A stretch of DNA of 64,000 nt from NCBI GenBank assembly GCA_032358165.1, contig JAALGY010000017.1, forward strand, positions 1,178,001 through 1,242,000. The letters are read 5' to 3'. Both the position numbers and the translations under genes were made by a program. Source of the DNA: Diplosphaera chodatii (Eukaryota; Chlorophyta; Trebouxiophyceae; Prasiolales; Stichococcaceae). Of the stretch, positions 10,923-22,467 are shown piece by piece. Below the pieces are notes generated by a model. That model ran no database searches. It saw nothing but the letters and a program-made list of their open reading frames with translations, and was not told where the DNA came from. The stretch's first letter is position 1; each line of letters opens with the position of its first letter.

Positions 10923-13900
10923 CTAGTCCTCGTCGCTATCTTCGTCGTCCTCCTCGTCCGACGCCTCGGCCAGCCAGTCGACGAAGGGCTTGGCGGCAAT
11001 GCGCACAGCCGTTGCTGCTTCCGGCGGCACGCCCAGCACCTTGGCCGCGCCCTCTTTCTCGAACCAGTACTGGATGCAGCCCTGCAGGTGAATATCACTC
11101 ATGCGTCCTGAAAAAAGCAGTGGACACCTCGAGTAAAAGGCGCTGGAGTGTGTGCTGCTTCAGCAGGCTGCGCCATACATGCATCCACAGTCAGAGCTGG
11201 GTGTGGCTGCAACGGTGTACTTAACAATGCCACACCTCATCAACAACATCCTCGTCGTACAGGGCTTTGAGGGCGACAGCAGTCTGGCGCGTCTTGTCCG
11301 GCAGCGCCACCCCCACCAGGTACTCCAGCGCGAGCAGCTGGCCGATCTGCACCACAGTGCAAGATAGCTTGACCATCCCAGCGCAAGATGTACTGGTTCC
11401 AGCGTTGGGGTGCAGCTAGTTGCCGAGGGACATTTGTACAGCTTGACCATGTTGGCAGGCAGGCAGTCACGATGTGCTCTGTGACATCTGTGCACATGCC
11501 ACTTGCTGTCAGCTGCAGGGACCTTGAGTGGGTGCCCCACACCCCGTACCACTGCTGCAAGTAAGCAGCAGAAGCACTGCGCCGCCCAGCACCGCGGCGC
11601 CAACTCCAGGTGACACACGGTGAAGCACGGGGTGCTGTAATCTTATGCACCTGCTTGGTGGTGTCCTCGCCGGCCTCCGCCTGCAGCACTTCTGCGCGCG
11701 CCTCGATCTGCGGCCCCAGCTTGTGCGTGCCCAGGTTGCCAAACAGCGCCTGCAGGCAAGTTTGATGCTCATCCTTCGACACCACATACACCACGCCAGC
11801 AGCTGCGGGACAGGGCCCGGGCAGCATACGAGGTCCTTCATCGAAGTCATGTCAGAGGAACACGGCAACATGGTCCTATGTGATTCACGCTGCGGACGGC
11901 TTCGCATAAAGACATACCAGGTACACCAGGCGGGCGCGCTTGGCGGGGTGGTCCTCGAAGCCCAGCTGCTTGAGCTTGGAGGTGACCTTCTTGGGGTTGT
12001 AGCCGTCGGGCGAGGCGGCCAGGTCCCGCACCGCCAGCACCGCCGGGTCGCCATTGAAGTCGTCCAGCGCCACCTTCTCCTGCGCCTCCGCCGCCAGCCT
12101 GGCGTCCTCCTCCGCCTGCGGTGCAGATGACACAGCCTTTCGAAAAATGCCAGCCTCATGTGCGCCGGACTACAAAGCAAAGCTGCAAGCGCGGGCTGGC
12201 GCAGGCAGCCCAAACAACAAGTAACACCAGAGGTGCGTACTGCAGGCTGCAGACGAGGAGCCTCTGATGAGCCATCAGTGCAGCCACCGCAGCCAATGTT
12301 CGGCAGCACATATCACCAGGCTGGCAGTAGAGGGTACACGCTCGCAGCTGGTAGCAGGTCTTGCGGTGCAGACACACATGGACCTGCGCATTGTTGGTGA
12401 TTGGAAGCTCGTGTGATTGCAAGGTGTTGACACGGACGTCACCCTGCGCTTGGCTTCCTCCTCGGCCTTGGCCTGGGCGGCCGCCTCTGCCTCCGCCTTG
12501 GCCTCCGCCTCGGCGGCGAGGCGCGCCTCCTCCTTCTTGCGCGCCTTCTCCGCCTTCCGAATCTCCTCCCGCTCTGCCTGCAGCACACAGGCGCTGCCCA
12601 AGGTCACGGCAACGGAGCGGGAACCCTCAATCACCGCAGGAGACCCTGGATGACAGAAGTCTCCATCAAGTGTGGAGAGGGATATTGAAACCGTCGCATG
12701 TGTGCTGGGGATCATACTCGTGCGGCCACCAAGCACCGCACAAGTTATCTACCATCACAATTTCGCTTTTGCACCGGAGATAGTCCCGCTGAGGCACCGA
12801 ACAAGCCCTGCAGTGTGGTATCGATGCAGTCGTTGCTGATGATGCTACATAAGACACACCAGCGGCTAAACACATGCACACCTCGATGTTGCCCTGGGTG
12901 ACCATCTCGGAGGTGGCGCCCGACAGCTGCTCCGCAGCGCGCGCCGCGATGGCGGCCGCCGAGGTGTCTGTCGCCCACTCCACCTCACCATCGTCCTCCT
13001 ACAGTGGGAACCGTGAGAGATTAGGATCTTAAGCATCCAAGCATACACGGCCATGATCATACTCCTGCTGGTGAGTGAAGACGGGCTTAGAAAAATGATG
13101 TGTCCGGATGGTTGTCCTCTGGGGGTCCAGCAGCCTGCACACTGTGCACGGCGGCCCACCTCATCGTCCTCGTCGTCATCCTCGCCCCCCTCGGTGGCGG
13201 ACGGGTCGGGCGAGTCCTCCTTGTCCCCCTTGCCGCCCTTTTTCTTCTTCTTTTTCTCGTCCTTGTCCCTGCAGGGCACCAACGTTTTTCTCTATAAATG
13301 ATACGCACTGTAAAAGACCCAAAACTGGCAAGGCAGCAAGGCTTGCTCAAGCTGGGGCACTCTGGACCGGGATTGTCCAACGAGGACAGCAGCCAGCAGC
13401 AAATACTCCGGATGCTGCACGCCAACACATCCCATGCAGATGCAGGTGCACCCAGGCACGCACTTCTTGTCTTTCTTGCGGGCCTTGGCCTCCTTGTCCA
13501 AGTTGTCGCCGGCCGCCTCCTGCATGCGCTCCTCCTCCTGCTTCTTCAGCCTGCAGCGGATGATGTGCATCGGTAGCTGAGGCAATGCCATGGTTGACAC
13601 ACCCAAGAATGCATGTCAACAGGTGTCAACATGACGCCTCTGAGGCCGTATCAAACGAAAGCGCAGAAGCAGTGCAGCTGCCAATGATGTGCGCACCGCT
13701 TCTCGGCCTTGCTGATCTTGTCCTCGGGCGGGTTCTTGATGATGTAGGTGTTGAGGCGGTGACGCATGTCCACATCCGATGTTGCACCACAGGCCTGTGA
13801 CATTGCAGTCCAGATACCTCGTGAGTCATAGCAGACAGTCATCCTCCATATGTCTACAGACTGCTCAGCTCAGCCCAGCAATCCTCTTAACATAGCAGCA

Positions 13901-14851
13901 CCGCTGAGCGTGAAGTATACCTTGCACTTGAGGTAGATCATCTCCTTCTTGATGCGGATGCGCGTTTCTGGGTTGCCACACTGGTGGCACTGCACGTACT
14001 TCTTGGTGAACGACTCCAGCAGCTCGTTCAGCTTGCTAACCTCATGCGCCCCTGCACAGGTACCCAGGCTAACACACGAGTGAAACCTAAAAAGGAGCCA
14101 AGTGCTCCGCTGCTCTGCTCAGCACTTGTACAGCAATTGGACCCTGCATGGCATGGCTGCAGGCTGAGAGGGCACACCGTTGACGATGCAGGTGCCTGAG
14201 GTCTTGTCGTACTTCGTCTGCGCCCCCAGCTCGCAGCCGAAGAACTTGAGGACATCTGCGAACAGGATGACAGCATCTGTACCACCCAAATTGGACATGC
14301 ATGCAACTGTCCCCATAGATGGCGACCAAGTGAAACACTGAAGCACAGCTCGTGACTTTGCTTGCAGGTGGACTCACAATCAGGCGGACGCTCCAGGGCC
14401 TTGGAAATGTCCACAAGGTTCACGGTATTTGTCTTGATGCCGTTGCCTCGGCCCTCGATCTGCACAGCAGAGTGTTTGGCCAAGATGAAGGCACAGGGGA
14501 CGGGGGATTCACCGCTGTCGCTTGCACATCTAAAACTGGCCTGCAGGGAGCAGTCGCATCTGGAAGACAGAAGACAGGGCTCACTCTTGCAACCAGCTTG
14601 GGCCGCTTGTACCGGTAGAAAGTATCTCCAGCATTTGACTCGCCGATGTTCTACGCACAAAGGAAACAGCTTGCGGACTGTCCTGGCAGCCTACTGCATG
14701 TCCTGAACAGCTAATACCTGACCTCCAGGCAGCAAGGGATCAAACGGGGTGGTTGTGGAGCACAGCCACTGCAGAGGACAGCGGCCAACAACTGACAATG
14801 CAAAATCAGCAATGCTGCAATCTTGCCACAGAAACAGGGACTGACCTCCAT
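10923..14851 (-). CDS. EIF5: Translation initiation factor eIF5
   Basis: GTPase-activating protein for eIF2 in the scanning preinitiation complex. ATG at 14851 with GAG forms a two-codon first exon, joined over 14651-14845 to NIGESNAGDTFYRYKRPKLV, which holds the arginine of the N-terminal GAP domain. Next come EGRGNGIKTNTVNLVDISKA, FFGCELGAQTKYDKTSGTC and the C4 zinc finger (CHQCGNPE...LKCKACG), then RHRLNTYIIKNPPE. The middle is low-complexity, Lys- and Asp/Glu-rich (about 13490-13150) and Ala/Glu-rich helical (about 12580-12440). The C-terminal W2 HEAT domain starts near VALDDFNGDPAVLAVRDL (about 12085) and ends with GCIQYWFEKEGAAKVLG and the acidic tail SDEEDDEDSDED, stop at 10923-10925. 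The tiny first exon is the least certain part. Confidence 0.93.
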
Positions 14852-15711
14852 GATGACGAGCTGCTGTTGTTCCTGCAAGATTGTAAGCATATGGTGTGGA
14901 GATGCTGTCAACAGACGGACAGAAGACATGGTGGGTGCAGCCCGATAGATAGGCACAGTGTATGCCATGATGCCGACGGCATGGCGACCGCCATCTGCAA
15001 TGTATCAACGAGGACGCTTGTATCCTGCACATGTCGCACCTCCGGAATACACCGAAAGGAGGCTGCCTGGGCTGTGGCTGCTGCTGCTGATGGCTGGGCT
15101 GGCGCTCACTGCCAGGAAACGCTGCCGAGCATGTCCCGACGGCGTCAGGAGGCTGCGCCAGTGCTGTGCGACTACTGCTGTCCGGCTGCTGCCGCTCAAG
15201 CATGCCAGGTCGAGTGTCCCGGCGGTGCAGGATTTGTGCGCTGGGCACTGGATTGATACGCCGCAGAGCAGCGTGCTGTTCCAGTCGAGCTTCTGCGCGC
15301 TGCGATGATGTTACGCTCAAGCGGGTTGCGATAGATACAATTGCTATGGCGTCGAGGCGCAATGGCAGCGAATGCCGACACACATGGCCCGGGGTGTGCA
15401 AATTCCGATGACAGGGCACGGCATCCTAGGGCTTTGGACTTGCCCAAATCTGCACATTTGGTAGTGGACGGTGCAATTCTGCTCTAGCTCACAACAGACG
15501 TGCACAAGGGGCATGGCAGACGCCACACTCGCGCACGACAGTGTTGGTTGTCATTGTTGAAATACCAACTTGACTGAACAGGCACTGGCACCGCTGGCAG
15601 TGTCGACTGGTATCTGCAGCACCTCGAAGCCTTGGGCAGTGATGATGTTGCCTGCACTATATGCAACACCATCACAACGTCCCTAGCGCCATGCAAACAG
15701 CATATATCTCA
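14852..15711. other. Divergent upstream region of eIF5 and UNC50
   Basis: About 860 bases between two head-to-head genes. Open frames occur on both strands, including 242 codons on the minus strand that run on into the eIF5 first intron. None shows a recognisable domain and the composition looks non-coding. Promoters for both genes presumably lie here. Confidence 0.45.
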
Positions 15712-17323
15712 ATGCTGCCAACAGTCAACCACAGCCAGGCCAAATATGGCCCCAGCTCTCGCGGTGCATCGGTGGTGCCGTTGCTGCGGCGCATCCTCAA
15801 GCCGAGGCAGATGGATCTCGAGTAAGGAACTTTGTCTGGTGCACGGTTTCTTAGGTGCTTAGTGCAAACAAGGGCATACGTGCTGCTGACACGGCGTGCT
15901 TTCTCCAACAGGTACACCTTCTGGATGATGCTGCAGCTGTGCGTCGCGCCGAAGACAGCGTACGCCATGCTCTGTGGGCCAGTAGCCACTCTGTATGCCA
16001 CTTTGTATGCCGCTGCCAAATGCTGGCATTCGTGATCATCATTATGCTGACAATCGTACCTGACAGGTACCGGCACACAGCATACCAGAAGCAGACCAAA
16101 AATCAGTGGGCACGGGATGACCCCGCCTTCGTGGTCATCACCTCGGTGCTGGTGGCAGTGGCAGCAACAGCCTATTGCGTCACGTAAGCAGTGTCACACC
16201 CTTACGCCATAGAGCTATGCTTAGCAGGTCATTGCTGCTGTTTCTTTGGATGGCGCATCCCAGCTGCACAATGGCGTACTGTTCAGGGTGTTGAAGCTAC
16301 TGAAGGGCACGTTTGCAGGTTTGGGCATGGCTTCTGGCGCAGCACCTGGGCGATATTGTCGGCAGTGGTGTTGGACTATCTGTTAGTGGGATTTGCCATC
16401 GCCACAGCTGGCTGGTGAGCGACCTGCACCTTGCTACCTGCAGCTTGCCAACAGAGGCTGCGGCAAAAGAGCAGCTTTACGATGTTTGCGGCGCGCTGCG
16501 CATGCGTTGCTGAAATGAGCATACAGCTGCACTGTCCTGAGGATGTTCTTGATGTATATGTTTGCAGGGTGGTGACCAACAGGTTTCTGAGGCGAAGGCA
16601 GCAGCATCAGCATGCGGTAGAGCAACATGTGGAGTGGTGAGATCTTTACCTCCATTTGCTTTCTTTCTGCTGTCATGGGCGGAGCTGGTGCCCGAATAGC
16701 CGGCCCGATAGCCGGCTTCTGTGATTCCTGATTACAGACTTCAAGTTGTCCAACCCTGCAGGATGTATGCTTTTGACGTCCACTGCAATTCATATTTCCC
16801 ACTCTTCCTTTTGCTCTACGGTAAGCATGCACCTGGCAACTCCTTCGGAATGCTCTGCATGTACTCCTTCAGCTGTGCAAGCATGTGTCGTGGCAAAGAT
16901 GTGCTTTGACTGTTCCCCTGGCAACTGCAGTGGTGCAATTCATCCTGTCGCCGCTCTTGCTGTGGCGTGGCTTCTTCTCAGCGCTGCTGTCCAATGCGCT
17001 GTACGCGGCAGCTCTGGGATACTACCACTACCTCAACTTCCTGGGCTACAGCGCAATGCCATTCCTGGACCACACAGAGGTGACACCCTGCCCCTGGTAC
17101 CGTCATGAGTTTGGTTCCATCAACAACCGGGGCCTTTGCTGGTTCAGCGGTCAAGCATGCGCATATGTGGACAGTCAGGTTGTGCACAGTCAGGTGGACG
17201 ATCTGCATTGTGCCCAAACCGCAGGTGTTCCTGTGGCCAATTGCGCTCATTGTTTTGGTGGCAATGGGTGCCGTCCTGGTGCAGTTCAACCCAACAATAT
17301 TCGTGCTGGGGCTGTACTTCTAG
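15712..17323 (+). CDS. UNC50: UNC50 family Golgi membrane protein
   Basis: Multi-pass Golgi/ER membrane protein; in animals it is needed for trafficking of certain receptors and for GEF recruitment at the Golgi. The start MLPTVNHSQAKYGPSS leads into LLRRILKPRQMDLE, ending at a GT donor after 15822. Then come YTFWMMLQLCVAPKTAY, YRHTAYQKQTKNQWARDDPA (strongly conserved), TM segments ITSVLVAVAATAY and ILSAVVLDYLLVGFAIATAG, the conserved EWMYAFDVHCNSYFPLFLLL, YYHYLNFLGYSAMPFL, and a final TM PIALIVLVAMGAVLVQ. The block order and the MLP start match animal UNC50 closely. Stop at 17323, followed by TGTAA at 17396. Confidence 0.93.
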
Positions 17324-17395
17324 CAATGGTTTCCTCTGGTTTCGCAAGTTCGCGAGTTAAGACCTGTCGACAGTGACTTTGTGGCTCTGCTTTTC

Positions 17396-17400
17396 TGTAA
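17396..17400 (+). terminator. Poly(A) signal TGTAA after UNC50
   Basis: Chlorophyte-type signal 73 bases past the UNC50 stop. Confidence 0.55.
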
Positions 17401-17561
17401 GCAATGGTCGCATCAAGCAATCCTTTGGCCTAGCGCCGTCTGACGAGCAATCCCCAGCAGACAGCCGACACCAGGTGCACATGCACACACAAGCTGTTGT
17501 GGGCCCTTATATGGCAGCCTGCACAGTCGCCTGCAGAGCACATCTGAAACATAAGCCCCAA

Positions 17562-17566
17562 TTACA
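17562..17566 (-). terminator. Poly(A) signal TGTAA (reverse strand) after the J-domain gene
   Basis: TTACA on the plus strand reads TGTAA on the coding strand of the minus gene, about 135 bases past its stop. Confidence 0.5.
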
Positions 17567-17701
17567 CTGTGACAACTGTGACAGAGCTGCTGAGAAGACG
17601 CCACATCTTGCAGCCAACCAGCGCACCTGCATGGGGCTGTCGTCCAATGCGATGTGTTGTGAACATAATGGAGGTCGGTCGCACAACATGTTGTATGCGC
17701 T

Positions 17702-20700
17702 AGTAGATGCCGCGGTCATACTGCCGCCTCCGTTCCGCATCGCGCAGCACTGTGTAGCTCTCCAGGATGAGCCTGAACTGCTTGGAGGCCTCTGCCTTCT
17801 TCGCGGGGTCGTCCACATGGTCCGGATGCCACTTTTGTGCTTGCCCACGGAACGCGGCCTGCATGTGCATGGGCAGCCAGTACATCTGACCCTGAATCCG
17901 CCAGGCGGAGGCGCAAGGGCATTGCATAGCGCTGCCTGGCAGCTTGTTGCATCAACCTCTGTAAGGGGGTTGCCACAGAGCATCGCTGAATGCCACAAAG
18001 CATCGCCTGCCTGGATCTCGTCTTTGGAGCAGCCGGGACTGACGCCCAGGCGCTTGTAGTGTCCCAGCGGATCCCGAGGATCGCCGGTGCTCTGCGGGTG
18101 GGGGCGGGATGCCTGCTGCTGCTGCTGCTGCTGCCGCTGGTAGTCGCGCTGCCGCTGCTGCTGCTGCCGCCCTCGATCCTCCGTCTGTTGCCCAAACACT
18201 CGCCTGAAGAAGTCCTGCGGGAGGAAACAGGCAGCCGACCTCCTCGCCAGCATGCTCCAGTAGATCATCATCAGATACCTTTCATACCCAGGGTTCCAGC
18301 AGCTGAGGCCCTTCTGCATGCGCCTTGTCCGAGCAGACATCTGCCATATTGGCCGTGTCTTCACCTCAAAGCCAGAAGGTTCTGGTTGTGCACGGTCGTA
18401 GTAATCGCCCGAGTAGACCCGCTCACGGTGCCTCTGCTGCGCCGAGTCCGGGTCGAAGGCTGCCACGAAGGCTTCATCCCAGGGCCCCTCCGCCGCCGCA
18501 GCCTGCTGTCGCTGGCGAGCCTGCATGACCGCAGCCCCGTCAACCCCACCATACTCATAGCCACCACGCCGTGACCTGAAGTCTTGCACTCTGAACCTGA
18601 CAACACGAAACCTCAGATGCAGTTCCAGGCCCGTACAAGGTCACGTCAGCGGGCTGGGCAGGTTTGCTACCCTGCGGCGAGGCGCTAGACCTGGTATGCA
18701 CGGGAGAGCTGCAGCGACAGCGTGGGCCAGAAGCGCGCGCCGGCCGCCGCCGCCAGGGCAGCGGGCGCGACCCACCACCACAGCAGCGAGGTGAGCGGCG
18801 CCCACTTCCAGGCCTCCGACACCACCAGCCCAACCGTCACAGCAGCGCCTGCATGACTGAGACTCGGTGGCGTCAAGGTGCTCAGCAGGTGCGAAGGCGC
18901 GTGCAGCATAAGCAGAAGGACTGCATCGGTAGGCCACTCCAAGGTGTCTAGTCGCTGCCTGTCTTGATGCACCAGAACTCACACAGACTTCAATATGCTC
19001 TTCGATTGAGGGGATTGTCGAACCTCCGACCCAGGGAGCTTCCACACGAGGCCATGCAGGCAGGCTTCCCTGTCACCTGCAAGACCGCCGATGCGCGCCT
19101 CATTCAGGACGTGGGTGCCGGCCGCCCGCCCCGGCACACAGCCCGACACAAAGGTGTGCACCTTGTCACCTGCGACGCAGTACACCCCACCTTCCTAGTG
19201 TGCTGGTGCAAGCATGCTGTTGGGACGTTGAAAAAGACCCCGACTGCGTATCGAGGGGTTTAACCAATAAATTCGGCATGTATCAGTTGTCAACGTTTCA
19301 GGGTGCGCACCCAAGTGCCGGCTTCGGAAGATGTATGCAGGGATGTACACTGGGGATGTGCGCGACTCCAGCACGGTGTGTTCTAGGTGCAGGCTGCGCA
19401 CATCATCACACTCCACGTTGTCCTTGATCCACTGCGCTGCAGAGCGCCACGCCCGCTGCTGGTACCAGCCAATCGAGATGCCTGCACAAGGAGAAGTCGT
19501 GACAGCCCTTCCTGTACCCATCGGCGCATCGTTGCCTTTCCCAGAAGCACACTGAGCAAATGTCCGAAGAAATGTAGTGATGTGCTGATCTGGTAGTGTG
19601 CCTGTGCTTGACCTGCGCCGGCGCCGGGCCGCATCTCGAAGGGGCCCACCCGCCGCACCGACCCGTCCCCGGACGCCTGCTGCACCATGTCGGGCGTGAA
19701 GGGCTTGGCCATCAGCACAGCGCCGCCCGGCGCCAGCGCCTTGATGCTGGAGCGCGGGTACCTGGCAGAGCGCAGTCACAGCTACGACACTGCTCGATAG
19801 GCGGTTTCACCGTGTTTGCGCTGGGCAGTGTGTCTGCGCTGGAGCTCGACTCTTGACCATGTCAAGAGAGTGAAGTGGACAGCTGTGCCATGGAGGACGC
19901 ACTTGTAGCTTGCATACACGGCGCTGCCCTCCTCCTCTGCTGTGTACTGCTTCTCAAAAACCTGTGTGACAGACCGGACCGTGAGCAGCATGATGGTTGC
20001 AAAGGTCTCCTGCCATCAGCATTCCATGCGAGCCGGAATCCGTACCACATCAAAGGCGACTTGCTGGTAGTGCATGCGCAGCTGCTGCTCAAAACGCCGC
20101 GTCTGCGGATTGAACACCTGCAAGGTTTTGTGGACAGCTCATGCATTGTCTGGTCCTCAAAGGTCTGCGTGGCAGCCTGAGCTCGTCCAAAAAGCTGTTC
20201 TGTGTGCAGACCTGTGTCCAGCCCTCCCTCCCGATCTCCGCACTGCAGCATAGACCTTTGCATTCCTGTTGAGCATGTTGCAGGTACTGTGCTGCACTCT
20301 CTTGTAAGTCATAGGACGCTGACGCCCGGCAGATAACATCTGCTCACCTGTGCAGGTGGGAGCGCAGCAGCGCGGATGACACCCAGAACGGCAGAAATGC
20401 CTCCTTCATTTTCTGTATTCCTGCGTCCACATGACGAGATGCCTGTGCAAAAGCCTTGTCGTGCCTGCTCTACACAGATGGGTCGAAACCACAATACGAC
20501 ACTGCACCTCCTGAGGGCTGCTTGTGCAGCCAGGACGTGGCGTGGTGCTCCTCGAATGTCTGCTGCGCCTCAAAGGGCGTGATGGTGAAGGGAACCGCCC
20601 GCAGCTTCGATTGGGGTGGCCCACCCGAGGGCGTGGCAAACTGCCGCTGCGGCACTGCTGGTGTGGCGCTGCGCACCGCCGCCGCACAGCTGCTGGCCAC

Positions 20701-20808
20701 CGCATCAAGGTCATATGCCAGGCCCTGCCTGGCGGCGAGGCCACTGCCCAGGTCTGGTGCCGCTGCCAGAGCCCTCCGGCCCTGCTGCAGTATGCTGCGC
20801 AGCAGCAT
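17702..20808 (-). CDS. Large J-domain protein with C-terminal DnaJ domain, one membrane segment and an unrecognised N-terminal region
   Basis: Putative Hsp70 co-chaperone. ATG at 20808 gives MLLRSILQQGRRALAAAP, like an organelle-targeting peptide. The N-terminal half contains VPFTITPFEAQQTFEEHH, EAFLPFWVSSALLRSH, FEQQLRMHYQQVAFDVVRIP, FEKQYTAEEEGSAVYASYKC, GISIGWYQQRAWRSAAQWIK, SPVYIPAYIFRSRHLG and KVHTFVSGCVPGRAAGT. I recognise no named domain there. A hydrophobic stretch (about 18840-18690; APLTSLLWWWVAPAALAAAA) is a likely membrane segment. A Gln-rich linker encoded by CTG/CTGCCG runs follows (about 18190-18110). The J domain sits at the very end: LGHYKRLGVSPGCSKDEIQ, then FRGQAQKWHPDH with the HPD motif, ending RRRQYDRGIY at 17702. 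The J domain is firm; that all upstream exons belong to one gene is inferred from continuous strand and phase. Confidence 0.72.
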
Positions 20809-21571
20809 GGCTGCTGACGCACCGTCAGCTACTTTCAAGCCTCATTGTCTCCAGTTCAACTGGAACCTCACTTGACGATGAGTCCGCATGTGTGGTGCTG
20901 ACCGGCAAACTGGAGCAGAGCAGCGGCGATCGCCTTGCTGACCACTGCAAGCAACAACTATCACCGCGAATTGAAGATATTCTCCTGGATCAGCTGTTGA
21001 ACCAAGGTCGCACACTGTGGCTGCTGATTCGACAAGGGCTATAACTTGTCAGCGCACACTGCTGTGGAGTATGTGCAGCAACTAAAACATTGCATTCATT
21101 GACTTGTCACGTGTGCAGGCCACTTGGAGATGATCCAGCAAAGGGTGCGACGCACCACTTGTCAACAATCGGGCCTTGTGGGCTTGCTTCAGATTGATGC
21201 AGCTCTGCTAGCATGCATGCCAAGTTGGCACATCAGGGGGCAGGAGCATACATCCCGGATGCCGCTCCTGCTATGTCACACCAAGACAACAACGCACACA
21301 TTCCACTTTGCACATGACTAGTTCACACTGAAGGATAACGCCCTTGGTCACTGAGCAACCCTTGAATAATGCTGCAATTTGGCAACATCTGAGGGTGGTG
21401 GGTGTATCAGCCCCTCTCAGTCCAGCTTGCCTGCGTCTGTAGTACGGCAACTGACTCGCTATGTGAGATGTACTGATCAGTATGGTAACAGGGCATCGCT
21501 CTGCAGACATACAGCATCTGCAGCACCGCCAAGATGCCGCGCTCTGCTGTTGTTGAAACCAGGTGTTCACC
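20809..21571. other. Divergent region between the J-domain gene and UFM1
   Basis: About 760 bases between head-to-head genes. Plus-strand open frames overlap the antisense of the J-gene first exon and look like shadows. An upstream UFM1 leader exon could be hidden here; no other feature seen. Confidence 0.4.
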
Positions 21572-22190
21572 ATGACACATCATGCTTGCAGGTCAAAGGT
21601 ATCCTTCAAAGTGACGCTGACGTCCGATCCCAAGCTGCCGTACCGAGTGTGAGCGATAGCGGGCTCTGCTCGGCACCTGCACCTGCGCTTGATCCCTTCT
21701 ATGCACATGCATGATCCCGCACTCCAGCAGGGTGCCCAGGTCGCCTTTCAGGTTGCTCATACGGTGAACGCGGCTGAACGATGTGGTTGCAGGTTCAGTG
21801 TGCCGGAGGCCGCGCCATTTACAGCAGTGCTGAAGTTTGCAGCGGAGGAGGTGAGATGCCAGATGCACAGCATCAAGTTCTGCTCATTGTGCTGCAGCCC
21901 ACGACATTCTGTATATCTGAGCACTGTGTTGCCTGTTGCAGTTCAAGGTGCCGGCAGCGACCAGCGCCATCATCACTAATGGTGAATGTTCCACATGGTG
22001 TTCCAACACAGCATACCGTACCCACTGTGTTGCATCATCCACAACATTGCAGCATTTGTGGCTTGCAGATGGCGTTGGCATCAACCCTGCGCAGACGGCA
22101 GGCAACGTGTTCCTGAAACATGGATCGGAGCTGCGGCTCATACCCCGAGATCGGGTGGGGGCAGCTGCGCAACCACAGAGTACATGCTGA
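21572..22190 (+). CDS. UFM1: Ubiquitin-fold modifier 1 precursor
   Basis: Ubiquitin-like protein conjugated through UBA5, UFC1 and UFL1, mainly for ER and ribosome quality control. ATG at 21572 reads [20 protein letters not shown], continuing KLPYRV to a GTGAGC donor after 21651. The next exon resumes [19 protein letters not shown], then [33 protein letters not shown] and [11 protein letters not shown]. This is near-identical to animal and plant UFM1. The conserved Gly to be exposed by UFSP protease is followed by nine residues (AAAQPQSTC) instead of the two of human pro-UFM1. The first six residues are not conserved, so the true ATG may lie in an upstream exon spliced at the TGCAG before 21592. 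Stop at 22190, TGTAA at 22253. Confidence 0.93.
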
Positions 22191-22252
22191 GCTAGATCGC
22201 ATCTCTCCAGCAGCAGCACTTCACTGGTCACATAGAAGCGTCAAGCTGAGGT

Positions 22253-22257
22253 TGTAA
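22253..22257 (+). terminator. Poly(A) signal TGTAA after UFM1
   Basis: Chlorophyte-type signal 63 bases past the UFM1 stop. Confidence 0.55.
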
Positions 22258-22467
22258 GCTCTGCACAGGACAATTCATTCATTTGATGGTTTTGCTGATA
22301 CCGGTACGTTGTGATTGATACACCCAACGACTGGCTGAGCTGTGTACGCTGCGATAGAGCAACTTCTTTTGCCCCTTCCGCTCAGATCAGTACAACACCA
22401 AATGTGCTCCACGTCAATCGAACTGACACAACGCTTTGTTCCGGCTGGGAACGTTACCAGCTGCTGC

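Noticed and set aside
14691..15419. 242-codon minus-strand open frame upstream of eIF5
   Set aside because: No domain, biased Arg/His/Gln composition, overlaps the eIF5 start and first intron, and no splice-consistent partner.
18110..18190. CTG-rich stretch as a free microsatellite
   Set aside because: It is in frame in the J-domain gene and encodes the Gln-rich linker.
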